A DNA stretch of 64,000 nucleotides, taken from the NCBI GenBank assembly GCA_016802295.1, contig JAESIW010000020.1:4503710-4567709 (forward strand), read 5' to 3'. The notes under the pieces were generated by a model. That model was not told the DNA's origin. It did no database searches and saw nothing but the letters and a program-made list of their open reading frames with translations. Each line of letters starts with the position of its first letter. The stretch's first letter is position 1. Positions 26,501 to 38,395 of this stretch are shown in pieces. Origin of the DNA: Brachionus rotundiformis. Taxonomy: Eukaryota > Rotifera > Eurotatoria > Ploima > Brachionidae. The translations under genes and the position numbers were made by a program.

Positions 26501-26647
26501 ATTGTTCAGAGAAAGTTTGATGTTATCAAAAAATGAAATATTATGTGATATTTCGTAACTGATCACATCATTCAAATCGAATAAAGATTTAGTCAATACA
26601 TTGTGAGCAAAAAAACAAAATGTAATTAAAAAATTAAATTTTCTCAT
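23522..26647 (-). CDS. Secreted M13 (neprilysin-like) zinc metallopeptidase
   Basis: Twenty exons: 26467..26647, 26279..26407, 26147..26227, 25896..26089, 25678..25845, 25548..25622, 25345..25493, 25243..25297, 25082..25195, 24929..25027, 24797..24874, 24635..24744, 24523..24581, 24421..24472, 24320..24372, 24152..24197, 24011..24098, 23877..23942, 23672..23829 and 23522..23618. All junctions keep frame, giving 683 residues; introns are 47-68 nt except one of 122. The family cleaves extracellular peptides. Zinc and catalytic motifs are HEMAH (about 528-532) and EENMAD (Glu near 586). The substrate-site motif is NAAF, with PAGIIQTPIF before the HExxH; the C-terminal HSPSYVR corresponds to neprilysin HSPGNFR. 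A signal peptide replaces the usual type II anchor, so it should be secreted. It ends CSIL, not CxxW. Divergent but apparently competent. Confidence 0.9.
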
Positions 26648-28816
26648 TTTTTAAAGTTTTTTAGAGTTTCTACTCCAGCATATAAAGACTGCTCTTTCTC
26701 TCTGATCCCTAAAAATTTAAATGTCAACAAATTATTCAACGAAATTTTTTACTATCAAATTATTCTATGTGAATATTATTTTTCATTTTTTTTAACTTAA
26801 AAGGTTTATTTAATTTAACAATTAATAAAATAATTAGTGAAATTAGATAGTATTAAGATTTTATTTTTAAATGTAAGAAATAAACTTTTGATGATCTTTA
26901 CGGGATTTTGAGATAAAAGTCATTTTGTATATAATCATTAACGATTTAAAAATTTTCACCAATTAAAGACTTTAGTTACATATCTATTATATAATTTTAA
27001 AATTATTAAATGTGTTTATAATACTTAAATCAAATGCAATGTACTCGCTTAATACTAGAAAGCCCGGCTTATTAATTAGAAAAATTTCAAATTAAAATAT
27101 CAAAAGAAATAAAAAAAATTTATTTAAAATAAAATTAAAAAATTACAAGTTGTAGTATTACTTGTAAGTATTTCAAGTTGATTTAAGTTTCTTTGAGTAA
27201 TTTTTGAAAGCTTTATTTCTTTGAGATAATATTCAAGTTAATATATTTTAAAAAGGGGTTTTCAAAAAATTTGATCTAACCCATGCATATTAAAACTAAT
27301 TCAAAAAAGTTAATTATTTTTTATACTTTCATAATATTTGCTTATCTTCTTTAATATATCTTCTAATAGATATATGGAAAGAGTTGCAGTCATTGAAATG
27401 TTGAAAGAAGTGCTGATAAAAGTAAATTAAAAACAACACATGTAAAAAATGTAAAAATTTTCATTCTATATGAAAAATACAGAAAATTTTTTTATAAGAT
27501 TCTAATTTAATCTAATAACTAAAAATTAAAAGATTAAATTTGTTTAATATGTATCAGGTTATGATAACCTGATCAATTTTTAAAGATTATATTCTGATAA
27601 TATATTTAGTTTTTACTTTATTTAAAATTTTTTTCATCTATTGTCATTGAAATCATAAAAATCTAGTAAGTTAAAACTCAATGCCTCATTTCAAAAAAAT
27701 ATTCTAAATGATTACTTTATAAAAAATAAACAAATATAGTTTCTTGTAAAAACTTAAACGTCTGTTATGAAGTTATAGATATAAACTAAGGAAAAAATTA
27801 CTAATATGATATACTTTATTGTCCTTAATGTCATTCAATTAAAAAAAAATATGGTTTATTAAAGGGTTTTATTTGTTTTAACATAAATAGAAGTTAACGA
27901 GTATTAGGATCTAGGGATTTTGGGTTATTTAAAGTTGAGAGTTCTATTTACTAATCCTTTAAAAAATTAATTATCTTATTTTGTCATTTCCTGATTAAGG
28001 ATAAAGAACAACTAAGTCTAACATCGTTGATAAGATTTTCCATTGAAATAAAGTACATAAAAGTCGTTGGATCATGCCTGAATAGGGATAAAGTATTTTA
28101 CAGAATTACAGAAAAGTTCATAATTGGTCTTTTCTTACACCAACACAAAGGAAATCTTTATCTTCGAGACAGATTTTTTTAAGGTACATTGAAGAAGATT
28201 GACTGTAATTTTAATTCTTTGCACGCACTAGGTTTTACTACTGTCATTGAAAATAGGTCCTTTTTTAAATGAAAATCAAGAACCAAATCTAATAGTTATT
28301 ACAAAGACTAAATAAACTAAATAAATCGACTGATTTTATCAACAAGAAATTATCTTATTAAGAAATAACGACTTTCTGCAAAAAGCTTTTTGGGAAAATT
28401 TGGAGAAGTTAATGCGGTTAAGTTTTTTATATTAATGCAAATTTTCTACTTAACTAATTTTGTAATAGCAGTAATTGATAATTTAAGAATAATTTTATAA
28501 ATTCGGCAAGTTAAAATTTAACTTAGCCAAATTTAAAAAAAGCCATTTTAATGCTTTGTACATCAATAATCAATCAATTGAATTCTATATAAAAATCAAG
28601 TGAATAAAATTTCAGTTTAGATGATAAAATATTGAATCATTTTAATTTTTCTTTTTGATTATCAGTTAAAAACTAAGTGAAAACTTTGAAGAAGTATCGA
28701 AATTAAATACTTTCTTGGTGAAATAATCAGCTGTCAAACTATCATCAGGCTTAATAATAAAATTTTATTATAGAATAGGTACTAACAGTGCCAATTGATG
28801 AACAGAAAATATTTTT
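26648..28816. other. Long AT-rich spacer with a perfect palindrome
   Basis: No gene is supported. A 21-base palindrome lies at 27553-27573. About 27850-28300 has higher sequence complexity than its surroundings and could be an eroded insertion, but no protein could be read from it. Confidence 0.5.
27553..27573. repeat. 21-bp palindrome
   Basis: ATCAGGTTAT, one central G, then the exact reverse complement ATAACCTGAT. It stands out because it is not simply A/T. It could be a dimeric protein-binding site or chance; the nearest genes are more than 900 bases away. Confidence 0.6.
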
Positions 28817-29671
28817 CTAAATAAATATATTTAAAAAATAAAAAAGGCAAGGGTAAATAAACAATAAATAGCATGGAGTATTTAATAAATTAGAGTTTCT
28901 AGTCAAATCTATTTGTTTTGAGATTGTTTGCTGGAAAACAATTTGATTATCTTCCCATAATTGCAGATGACACTTCACTGTTTCTGATTTAGTAAAATAA
29001 GAATTTCTAAAGTAAATTGGACCTTCAATATATTCAAGAGCAACATATCTACTTTCATGCCTTTTAAATCGGGCTTTGTTTTGATTATAAGATTCTTCTG
29101 GGTTGACATCTCGTTTAATTCGAGTACCAAACTTTAAAATAAGATTTTGTAAGACCAATGCTTGATTTTTGCCAAGAAGTAAATCATCATCATGAGGTAT
29201 CAAAATTGTAACATTACAATAGGCAGCGTTGTGTCTTTTGGATTTTATACTAGAAATTGTATGAGATTTTAAGTAGAATAAAGAAAAAATATCTTTTTCT
29301 TGTATTTTCTCAGTTCTTGTCCCAATTACTATTGGCTCGTAAGAAGAAAGCTGTTCATGGTTTGAACTATCGTATTTTAAAATATCTAATGTAACTTTAT
29401 CATTTTCTTGAGCAAAGCGGTAATCTTTACCAAAATTGTCTATTTCTTCTATGAAAAGATGGTCGGATTTTTTAAACCATTTGAAATCTGCATCAATTTT
29501 GACTGGTATCTCAAGTCGTAAAGGAAGCTTTGTTTCTTTTGTTATCCATTTATGCTTGTAAGAAACTGGTGAAAAATATTGATAATTATGACGTTTAGCT
29601 ATTTTGGTAACGCCTGGTTGATATAAGCAAAAGAAAAATATTTGTAAAAAAAAGAAGGTGATGCGGAGCAT
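28817..29671 (-). CDS. Secreted family member B
   Basis: Intronless, 284 residues, ATG at 29671. Same unrecognised family as the gene at 21593-23227. Signal peptide about 1-22; KWITKETKLPL (41-51); WFK (65-67); LSSYEP (108-113); EKDIFSLFYLK (125-135); conserved Cys 152 and Cys 234, each in a V/Y-x-C-type strand; GPIY (217-220); a final 20-25 residue hydrophobic tail ending in FI with nothing after it. Two furin-type sites, RIKR (184-187) and RFKR (201-204), lie between the conserved cysteines. Cleavage there would leave two chains held by the disulfide if those cysteines pair. It is the shortest member and shows the core of the family best. Function unknown. Confidence 0.88.
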   Translation of the reverse strand: MLRITFFFLQIFFFCLYQPGVTKIAKRHNYQYFSPVSYKHKWITKETKLPLRLEIPVKIDADFKWFKKSDHLFIEEIDNFGKDYRFAQENDKVTLDILKYDSSNHEQLSSYEPIVIGTRTEKIQEKDIFSLFYLKSHTISSIKSKRHNAAYCNVTILIPHDDDLLLGKNQALVLQNLILKFGTRIKRDVNPEESYNQNKARFKRHESRYVALEYIEGPIYFRNSYFTKSETVKCHLQLWEDNQIVFQQTISKQIDLTRNSNLLNTPCYLLFIYPCLFYFLNIFI

Positions 29672-31205
29672 ATTTTTCAGTATTTAAATTTTTCATAACT
29701 ACTCTTATTTATAAAAATTAAATATTTTTTTTCTATATGAACTAAATATTTCAAAATTATAGACAGAATTTATTATTACAAACCACCTTTTTACCTTAAC
29801 TAATGACAATTAATCATCAGCATTTGTTAGTAATTTTAATTTTCTTCTGAAAACAGATCAAATTTAGGATTTTAAATATGCATTTTGAAATTTTAAAATT
29901 ATTAAAAAAACAAAATATAGCTAAGGAAGTTATTGACAAAGTCAATGATTCAGTTTAAAAATTGCTAAAAAGCTGAAGTTTATCAAAATCATTTTTTTTA
30001 ATATGAAGAAATTAAAATAATAAATATTGTTTTTTATTTTCATTTTCGTATATTTATAAATTATTTATCAGTTTTAGATCAAATCCTTGATTTAATAAAA
30101 CGTGATCAATTCAAATAAAGATATTTTAACATTTTTTTGTAAAAAAAGCAGTATTGGCAAATTTTCAGTCATGAAAAAAATCTAGAAAAAATAAATTAAC
30201 TAATTATAATTTGATTTAACTTAAATCAGAAAAAAATGAAAATAAATATATATCAACAAAATTCTTAAATAAAATAAGAGAACAAAAAAAAAAGATTAAA
30301 TAAATAATATACTGGTTTTTTAAGCTTATATTTGTTTCGAACAACTTATTTATTGATACAATATTTTTTCATTATCTTAAAATCAATTCAGACAAAGACA
30401 GGATAAAATTTATTAACATACAAAAATCGAATTGAAGATTAATAAAGTCTTTAAATTCAAATAATAATCTCTGAATAATTTATTTATTTATTAATAACTT
30501 ATTTACTTGAAAAAAACTAATGAAATATTATGACAATGTAAATAATCAAAATAAGATGATTAATTATAACCAAGCGAACCATTTTCTTATTTTATTTAAA
30601 TAAAAGTAAAATACACTCAAATTTATTTTTAACAATGTTCATAGAATTTTTTTATTTAAAAATTTTGAATTTAAACTTTTTAAAATAAAGGAATAATATT
30701 TTTTAGTCAAAAAACGGCTTGAGATAAATAAGTAAATATTCATAGTATCATTTATTTATATGATGCTGCGTTTTAAAATCAATTTAGATAATAATCAAAT
30801 TGAAAAATAACCTTGTTTATTACGAATATTATTTTAGATTAAGACCACATATAGCGATATCAGTGTAATATAGTAAAATTCGGGAAACTAAATAATTCAT
30901 TAATAAGTACTTTAAAGTATAAATTTTGAAAAAATATTTTAAAACCAGACTAATTTGACATTTTAATTTGATTTGATTATTTTCATAGTTATTTTCTCTA
31001 GATGACAAATATCAAAATAATATTGTTATTAATTTTTTTTAATTTTTTAAATAAAACTTTACTTTACATTGATAAAAGTTTTTGTTATTTTAATTTTAAA
31101 GGAAGGCATTTTAATCTTAAAAATTAAAAAAAGCAAAAAAACGAGATTTAACTAAAATATTAGAAAAAATTTACACAAAAAACAATATTAATTTACTCAT
31201 CTAAT
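29672..31205. other. AT-rich spacer between family members B and C
   Basis: No coding frame, RNA or repeat is supported. A TATAAATA string on the minus strand at 29706-29713, 35 bases before the start codon of member B, is a possible core promoter. Confidence 0.5.
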
Positions 31206-32132
31206 TTAAAATCTTGACCAAACTAAAACAAAAATCGGGATAAGTGGTGCAAACAAATTTCCGGCTAAATTAATTGAATTCTGAGAATTTTTGAACAATT
31301 TTTTGGCTGTCGTTGTCTTCTGAATGGCAGGGTAATTTCCATCTTCTTTTTTGTAATTAGCTACATATGTGTCAACAGCCTTAAATAACTGGCTTCTGCT
31401 AATCAAATTTCGGCCCTCAATAGGACTCGATTCAAACAAATCAAGCATACAAGAAACATTGTTATTTTTAAGGCTATCTTTATCATAAATATTTGTTTTT
31501 GGTAAAACTATTGGTCCAATATCCAAGTCTACTCGCAAAAAACTCGATTTAGAATTGTCTCTCTTTTGTCTTGGTAATTTTGTATTTATGTTTAATTTTC
31601 TTTCGTATAAATTGTCTATCAAGCCTATTTTAAAACGTGAATTCTGTTCGATTAATCTTATATTTTCTCTATTAACTGTGTTATTATTTTTGGGAAGTAG
31701 TAAGGTTAAATTACAAAAAACATTAAAATTGTCTTGAGTTTCGATAAGATCTATGAAAAACGACTCCAAATAGATCATTGTGAAGAAATACCTTTGAAAT
31801 GTACTTAGACCTACGGGAATCGGTTCAAGCGAAGATAATTGATCATGGGTTGCGGTGTCGTAGGACAGCAAGTATAAAAATGACTCATTAGCCGAATTTG
31901 AGTAGAGAAATACAGAGTTGTATTCATTAGATTCATCTACATACATATTTTCCGAGTATTTGTACCACCTATAATCTCTGTTGCCTTGTCTCGGCACGCC
32001 AAAAAGCAATGGAAGATTTGGTTCAGTTATCACCCATTTAATTAAAAAATTTGACTGTGTTTGTCTTTGAACTCGGCTAGGAGTAATTTTAGATGAAAAT
32101 AGAATTAAACACAAAAATATAAATATATTCAT
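31206..32132 (-). CDS. Secreted family member C
   Basis: Intronless, 308 residues, ATG at 32132. Same family. Signal peptide about 1-18; IKWVITEPNLPL (31-42); RWYKY (55-59); the motif is LSSLEP here (99-104, Tyr replaced by Leu); FFTMIYLESF block (116-125); conserved Cys 140 and Cys 228; GPIV (206-209); hydrophobic C-terminal stretch (LFAPLIPIFVLVW) ending within two residues of the stop, preceded by small residues as in GPI attachment signals. A furin-type RQKR (188-191) lies between the cysteines. Cys 8 lies inside the signal peptide, so the mature protein should hold only the conserved pair. Confidence 0.88.
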   Translation of the reverse strand: MNIFIFLCLILFSSKITPSRVQRQTQSNFLIKWVITEPNLPLLFGVPRQGNRDYRWYKYSENMYVDESNEYNSVFLYSNSANESFLYLLSYDTATHDQLSSLEPIPVGLSTFQRYFFTMIYLESFFIDLIETQDNFNVFCNLTLLLPKNNNTVNRENIRLIEQNSRFKIGLIDNLYERKLNINTKLPRQKRDNSKSSFLRVDLDIGPIVLPKTNIYDKDSLKNNNVSCMLDLFESSPIEGRNLISRSQLFKAVDTYVANYKKEDGNYPAIQKTTTAKKLFKNSQNSINLAGNLFAPLIPIFVLVWSRF

Positions 32133-34886
32133 ATCTTAAAAATTCTAAAGAAAATTATGAAAATTCAAATTCACCTTTATGATGGTAGTTGGAAATAATT
32201 TTTATTTAAAGCTATAAACTATTTAAATAAATTTTTTTTGAATTATAATAAGAGAAAGCTATTTATTTTGCAAGACATGGTACCGCTTAGATTTTTATTC
32301 CATTAGATTAGATTAGAAATTAATCAAACTGCTGTTTTTAAGAAATAAACTAATTAATTTTAATCTAGAGAATTCATCATTAATGCTTTTTATTCGCGAA
32401 TAATACAAATAAGTATTCTTACCAAAAAAAATCCAGATTTAAATGATGAATTATTTAAATACAAAACGAGATTAGATACTTTATTCTAGTTTTATTTAAA
32501 CATCAAATTATTAATTTTTCTATCTATCTCTAGTCTAAATTTGGTACTTTTAAACAAACATTAAAATAACGCTTTTTTAATTTTAATTATGAATCTCAAC
32601 CAAATTATTTATTATTAAAAACTCAAGTGATGCGTTTATCAAAAACTTGGTTTTAAATTCTATAAAACATTTTTAGAAGTATGATTTAAAAAGTAAAAAT
32701 TTAATAAATTGATCTCAAATTGAACGAAAATTAAATGGGACAAAATTGTAATGAACTTGTAATGAACGTCCCATTTAACTCTAAATAAACAATTTCTACA
32801 ATTTTAGAATTTAATAATAAGTAGATAAAAAAATATTTTTATAAAAGATAAAATAGTTAAAGCATATATTTGAAGAATTCCTAAATTAATTAGAAAATAA
32901 AATCTATTTGATAATTATCTATTAAAAATAATTTGAAAAATTCTTCAAGTTTAGTTATGTAATTTGAGTATTAATTTTTAAAGAGAGTGAGAAATGACCT
33001 AAATATAAAGTCAGTTCAATTTAAATAATAACAATTAAGAAAAGAAAAAAGCTTACGTTTTTATAAATTAAATGAATTACAGAACTGATAATTAATAAAG
33101 ATAATCTATCGCTTTAACCAGGATTTAAAGTTTCGGGTTACACGGCAAGCTAAGAATATTATCAAATCTTATCAATCACCACATGTTTTAAAATTAAATC
33201 TTTTTCGATTTTTGATTGCTTGGAAATTTTGAATTTTTATTTTCAAATATAAAATAAAATTAATGATATAAATGCAGGAATAATTACTTTATAAATGTAA
33301 TAATTTAACTTTTTATTCGATTTGTCTTATATCCTCAGAAAAAAAGTTAAAATTATTTATACTTAAAACTCAAATACCAAGATAATTTTTTTTTTAAAAA
33401 TTAATTGCTACAATTATTTTTTCTAATTGAGAATATAAATTAATATTTAACATTTAATTAAAAATGATATAAAAGATTTGTTAAGATTTGCATAAAATGC
33501 ATGACTTTTGTGTCGCTTACAACGATATTTAAAATCTAATTAAAATTTTTACTTTATTTTACAATCTATATGTAATTTTTTTTTCAAAGATAATTTTTAC
33601 AATTTTAAAAAATATTTGTTTTAAATATATTGTATGAATTTGAGATAAAAATTCTGTTGATTTTAAGTTAAAAAAAAAACATTCTTTATTTTTATTTGAA
33701 GGTCGGAATATGTCAGTAAAACGCTTTTAAAATAAAAAAAAACGAAAAAAGAAGCTTAATCAACTAACTTGGTATTTTACATCTTTAACAATATTTCATT
33801 TAAAACAAAAAAAAAGTTATTTTTTGCTTAAACAGACAAATTAAAAGAAAAATTAAATATAACTTTTTGAAAAAGCGTCTGAATGAATTTGATTTAGTAA
33901 ATAATTGGTTGTTTTTACCAGAAAATGCCGATTTATTTCATATGTTATAAAAGATTGATTCATTTTAAATTTAGGCCTATATTAGAAAGCATTATTAATC
34001 ATATTTTGCAAATTGGTTGAATACTTTCAAATAATTCACTTTATTTGATAAATTTCCTTAGTATATTTTTAAAAATTTATCTCAATTGTATCTCTTAAAT
34101 ACTTAATTAAAAAGTTAAAAAAAAAATTTTTGTTTCAATACATTTAAAAATTCTATTGTTGAAGAGGAAAAGTGAGATGATTAGTTTTAAGACAAATAAT
34201 AGATAAGATAAATTAAAGCTGAACGCATCTTAGTGGCAACATGTATCGAACTTTATTTTGAACTAGAGCATTGGTTTCTAATTTAATAAAAATAAATTGT
34301 ATCTATAAACTTTATTTTTGGATTCTTTGAACAATTTTTAACTTTATAGATTTTAGATATATTAAATTCACTTATACATGGTATAAAAAGTTGAGGAAAA
34401 AATTTCCGAAGGCTTTTGACTAGATCAACTACTTAAAATTAAGAGTATGAAAAATGATTTTTTAAAGATAAGCAAAATATTGAAAATTAATAATAAAAAA
34501 ATTATTTAAAAAGAATTTAATACTTTTCGAGTAAAAATGCTTTTTATTTGGTAATTTTAAATTTGATTGCTAACTATTTCAAATTAATTATTTAACTATT
34601 AAATCAAGTCTTTGATCGATATTTAAATTAATATTTTAAAAATATTTTTTTAATTATTCTTAAATTTTTTATTATAATATCAAATGATTAGCGATAAAAA
34701 ATTTATAAATTTTAAAATTATTACAGATTAAATTTATGACAACAAAAACTACGAGTTAACAATATTAATTCTATACATAAATATAGAATTTTGTAAGTAA
34801 TTATTGAATAAATAAACTAATTAAAATCCAAATTAGGTATTTTATTATTAAAAAAACAATAAAGGTCCAAGTTAAAGTAATCTATA
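32133..34886. other. Long AT-rich spacer with a hairpin-flanked tandem duplication
   Basis: 2.75 kb without a supportable gene. It holds one structured spot at 32731-32778; the rest is low-complexity A/T. Confidence 0.5.
32731..32778. repeat. Inverted repeat enclosing a direct repeat
   Basis: TTAAATGGGAC at 32731-32741 and its exact reverse complement at 32768-32778 enclose two adjacent copies of TTGTAATGAAC (32746-32756 and 32757-32767). A similar AAATGGGACAATTGTAAT string occurs near 55288, hinting at a dispersed element end. Confidence 0.6.
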
Positions 34887-35786
34887 TTAAAAATAATTAA
34901 AAATATTTATAAAAATAATGAAAGTATTCATTAAAAACCATGATCGTTTTCTAAAAGAAATATTTGAATGTAGAATCTCTTGAATTTTATTTTCACTAAT
35001 TGATTTTGTAATGACATGATTCAATGCATAAGTTCCGTCATAGTCCAAAATTTCAATTCCACAGCTAGTATTCAATTGACCTAAAGTTTCTTTGTATAAA
35101 GTAATCGGACCCTCTTTGAATTCGATTTCGTAAACTGAATAATCATTTATGGATCTTTTAATTCTATAATTAGAATTTTTAATGAAGCGCTTTTGTCTAG
35201 AATTTTCATTTAGCTTAAGAGATATTTGAACCGAGTTGAACAATTCTTCCATAAGAATTTCGGCGTGCTGATTGGTAAGATCAACTGGATACACGAACGT
35301 AGCGATACAGGACAGTTCTATTCTGTCATCTTTGTCATCGATTTGTTGGTAAAATTTTTTCATATAAACAATGGAATAGATTTCTCGGTCATGTGTCTCG
35401 AAATCTTCTTCATGGCGTGGCTCATAATGATCGAGTAAAGAAAAAGATTGATTGTTAAAATCGGTTATTAACAAATTAAGAGCTTGGTCCGAGCTTTCTG
35501 TTAATTGATTTTCAAAAGAAAAATATTTTTTAAAATAATCTAGTTGGTCCACAAAGCAATTAGATCCGTATTTAAACCATTTGGTATTTTTTTGATTTCC
35601 AAAATTGTCTTTTAGTCTAACAGGAAAATTTGTATAAGGTGTTATGAATTTTATTCTAAAATATTCCTTGTTTTGAATCGACCTAGCTTGTTTTATTTTA
35701 CTGTCATTTGCTTTTGAAGTATCAAAAGCTACGAAAAAAAATCCAATTATCAGATAAAATAATTTTTTATGTAGACATAAATTCAT
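34887..35786 (-). CDS. Secreted family member D
   Basis: Intronless, 299 residues, ATG at 35786. Same family, a more distant subgroup. Signal peptide or anchor-like start (FYLIIGFFFVAF, 10-21); FRIKFITP (43-50) replaces the KWIT segment; WFKYG (70-74); the motif is LLDHYEP (117-123), shared in form with the plus-strand member E; REIYSIVYMKK block (134-144); conserved Cys 160 and Cys 242; GPIT (226-229); hydrophobic C-terminal tail (FLMNTFIIFINIF). Two furin-type sites, RQKR (197-200) and RIKR (208-211), lie between the cysteines. An extra Cys 77 sits after the WFK motif. Tail hydrophobicity suits a GPI signal, less surely than in member C. Confidence 0.87.
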   Translation of the reverse strand: MNLCLHKKLFYLIIGFFFVAFDTSKANDSKIKQARSIQNKEYFRIKFITPYTNFPVRLKDNFGNQKNTKWFKYGSNCFVDQLDYFKKYFSFENQLTESSDQALNLLITDFNNQSFSLLDHYEPRHEEDFETHDREIYSIVYMKKFYQQIDDKDDRIELSCIATFVYPVDLTNQHAEILMEELFNSVQISLKLNENSRQKRFIKNSNYRIKRSINDYSVYEIEFKEGPITLYKETLGQLNTSCGIEILDYDGTYALNHVITKSISENKIQEILHSNISFRKRSWFLMNTFIIFINIFNYF

Positions 35787-37732
35787 TTTGAATTTTAAAA
35801 CAAAAAGATTATAAATTACAGTTTTTAAAATTAATACATATTTAAGTTCTAAAGATAAGATTAGATATTTAAATATTAATAATATATTTTTAAATATAGA
35901 TAATTTTGGTATTCCGAGAAAAATTTAGTGATATCGGCCAAATATTAGTAATCTCAGGTCAAACAAAGTAGAATTCTCGCAAAAGATATTTTTTAATTAT
36001 TTAGTACCTTTCTTAAATTTATTGAAAAAAGAACTAAAAAAATTTAGAATTCTGAACAAGGTGTATACGTTTTAATACTTTTCAAATAAAAATTATTAAA
36101 ATTGTCACTGAAATATATTTTTTCTAAAGATTATGTGAAAAAATGTAAAATTTTTTTCAAAATATTTATTTAGTCCTTAGCTAACATTTAACTAAAAAGC
36201 TTAACATAACCAATTTTCCAATTTTCTTGAATTAAAATATTTTATTTTGTTAAATTAAAATCAAACGTATCTATCATTAAATTTTATTTTACAATAGCTA
36301 AATAAAAATAAAGAACTTAAATTTAATATCAAAAAGTTATAATTAAAAATCAAATTCAATAAAAAGGCAAATAAACTAGCTGTAAATTTATAAAAGCATC
36401 AAAAATTATTAATAAATAGAAAAGTAAATATTCAACATCCATTGTAATTTATTTAGATATTATAAAAAATGCTAATTACCTGAAAGGCAAACCTGAATAG
36501 AATACTTAATTAAAACTAAAAAGACAATTAATTGAATAATAAAAAACATAAATATGAATTTTTTTAAATATTTTTCATTAAGATAAATTAGTTGAAAATA
36601 CTATCAATTTAATATGATTTTTATTCTACTTTTTTTTGAGCAAAAATTTTTCATTTATATTTATCATTATCTGTAAAGTTGAGAGAAGATAATTAAAATC
36701 GTCTAATTTGACTTTAAATATAAATTCGATTTCATTTAAGTGATTTTTAGAAAATTTTATATTTTACTTAAATAAATTGTTGAAATTAAATTGCAAAATC
36801 TTTTATAGTTATCTGTGTTATTTGAGTATTAATTTGTTACTTATAAAAAATAAAAAATATTTATAAAAAAAAGACATGCTATTTAAAGTTAATTCTCAAA
36901 CTAAAAAGCGTTATTTCATCAGGCTTTCTAAAAATTAATTGATTTGTGCAATAATTTTAAATTAAAGAATATAACTTTATATCAATATTAATATTTTGTT
37001 AGGATGTATTCTTGTAAAAATATTCCGTGATTATTTGAATTTCAAAAAAATATAAAAAGTGAAAAATCAATTTAGATATTTTGTTGGATTTTATTTTCAA
37101 ATTCAGAATAAATTATTCTCCTAAATTAAAAAAAAATTATCGATTTACTTACATTGAATCATTTCGAATTTAAGTTGAATATAAAATTTTAGAAAAATTT
37201 TTGGAAAAAAAACTTAAAATAAATGATTCTTCCAAATCTTCCAAATTTCTTCCCTATCAGAAATAATTATAAATTTCCCTAAGTAATCTTGCGCGACCAA
37301 TATCCTTGAATCACTAGATTTTTTTACCAAAGCTATTTTGCAGATTTAAATCGATATTGTTCGTTATTGTTTAGACAAACTTTACCAAAAATTTTAGTAT
37401 AATTTTACATAAAAACTTTAGCTAAAATTAAGTGATAAAGTTTCGCTGATTATATGTATTATAAGAAGCCTTTTGGATTGATACTATTATTTTCAAGTAT
37501 ATTTTCTTAAGATTATTGACACCATTAATCAAAACTTGATCTTAAAGCAAATTTGCGAATATCTGATCAATGCCTGATATCAGATTACTCGGATCCAGAA
37601 TCCAAAAAGCTACCAATTTCCTATATTTGTCTGCTTTATTAATAAAACTGAAAACGTTTAGAGTAAATTGACAGTAAAAATAATTAAAAATAAATTTAAG
37701 TAAATGTGAATCTCTTTAAGTAGCTTTTAGTA
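35787..37732. other. AT-rich spacer upstream of family member D
   Basis: No gene, RNA or clear repeat is visible. It runs from the start of member D to the terminal repeat of the MITE-like element. Confidence 0.5.
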
Positions 37733-38395
37733 CAGTAGGTTCGCACTTATATCGGCCCTAACTTATATCACAATCAAGATATATCCCCGTTTTTCCTAAG
37801 AGCCGATTATAAAAATATTAAGTTATTTCACTTTTCGATATCACATGTTTTACTTATAACATGATATTTTTTTTAAAAATTGGATTCAATCTAGTTTAAA
37901 TTAGTCTTTTTTTATCTTAAGTTATTTAAGTTTGAGTTTAAGTCCCGTGGACAAATTAAAGTATATATATAAAATTAAATGAAATAAAAAGAAAAAAAAT
38001 ACAATTTTTTATAAAAATCTATCTTTATAAGATCATTATATAAATAATAAAATTTAAAGCAAGCCAAGTTTTATTCCATATTTATTTTGATTTTGGCCAC
38101 AATAAATTTAATTGAATCAACCAGACCATGATTTTCTTTGATAAATAAATGATCAATTATTGCTAGAGAAGTCTTCAAACTATAGTTTATTACATCAATA
38201 TGAGTTTATAAGCATCCGAGTTAAATGTAGACAGGTCGACAGTAAACAATATTATTAAGAATATAATTGTTTTTTATTCTAATATGATTGATTTGTAAAT
38301 AAATATTTAAAAAAAAGTTTTTAGTTTTATCACAATTTAGATATATCTCGTTTATCGGTCTGAACAAACGGGGTGATACATCTGCGAACCCATTG
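37733..38395. mobile_element. Pogo/Tc1-type MITE candidate
   Basis: A 663-bp non-coding element. The left end CAGTAGGTTCGCA (37733-37745) and right end TGCGAACCCATTG (38383-38395) are inverted repeats matching at 11 of 13 positions. A TA dinucleotide flanks each side (37731-37732 and 38396-38397), the target duplication of Tc1/mariner/pogo transposons; ends beginning CAGT are usual for pogo/Tigger. Near both ends is a related direct repeat (TATCACAAT..AGATATATC at about 37766 and 38328). No transposase frame exists inside, so it would be moved in trans. Confidence 0.65.

Noticed and set aside
27850..28300. Possible decayed sixth copy of the surface-protein family
   Set aside because: More complex sequence than the flanks, but none of the family motifs could be read in any frame.
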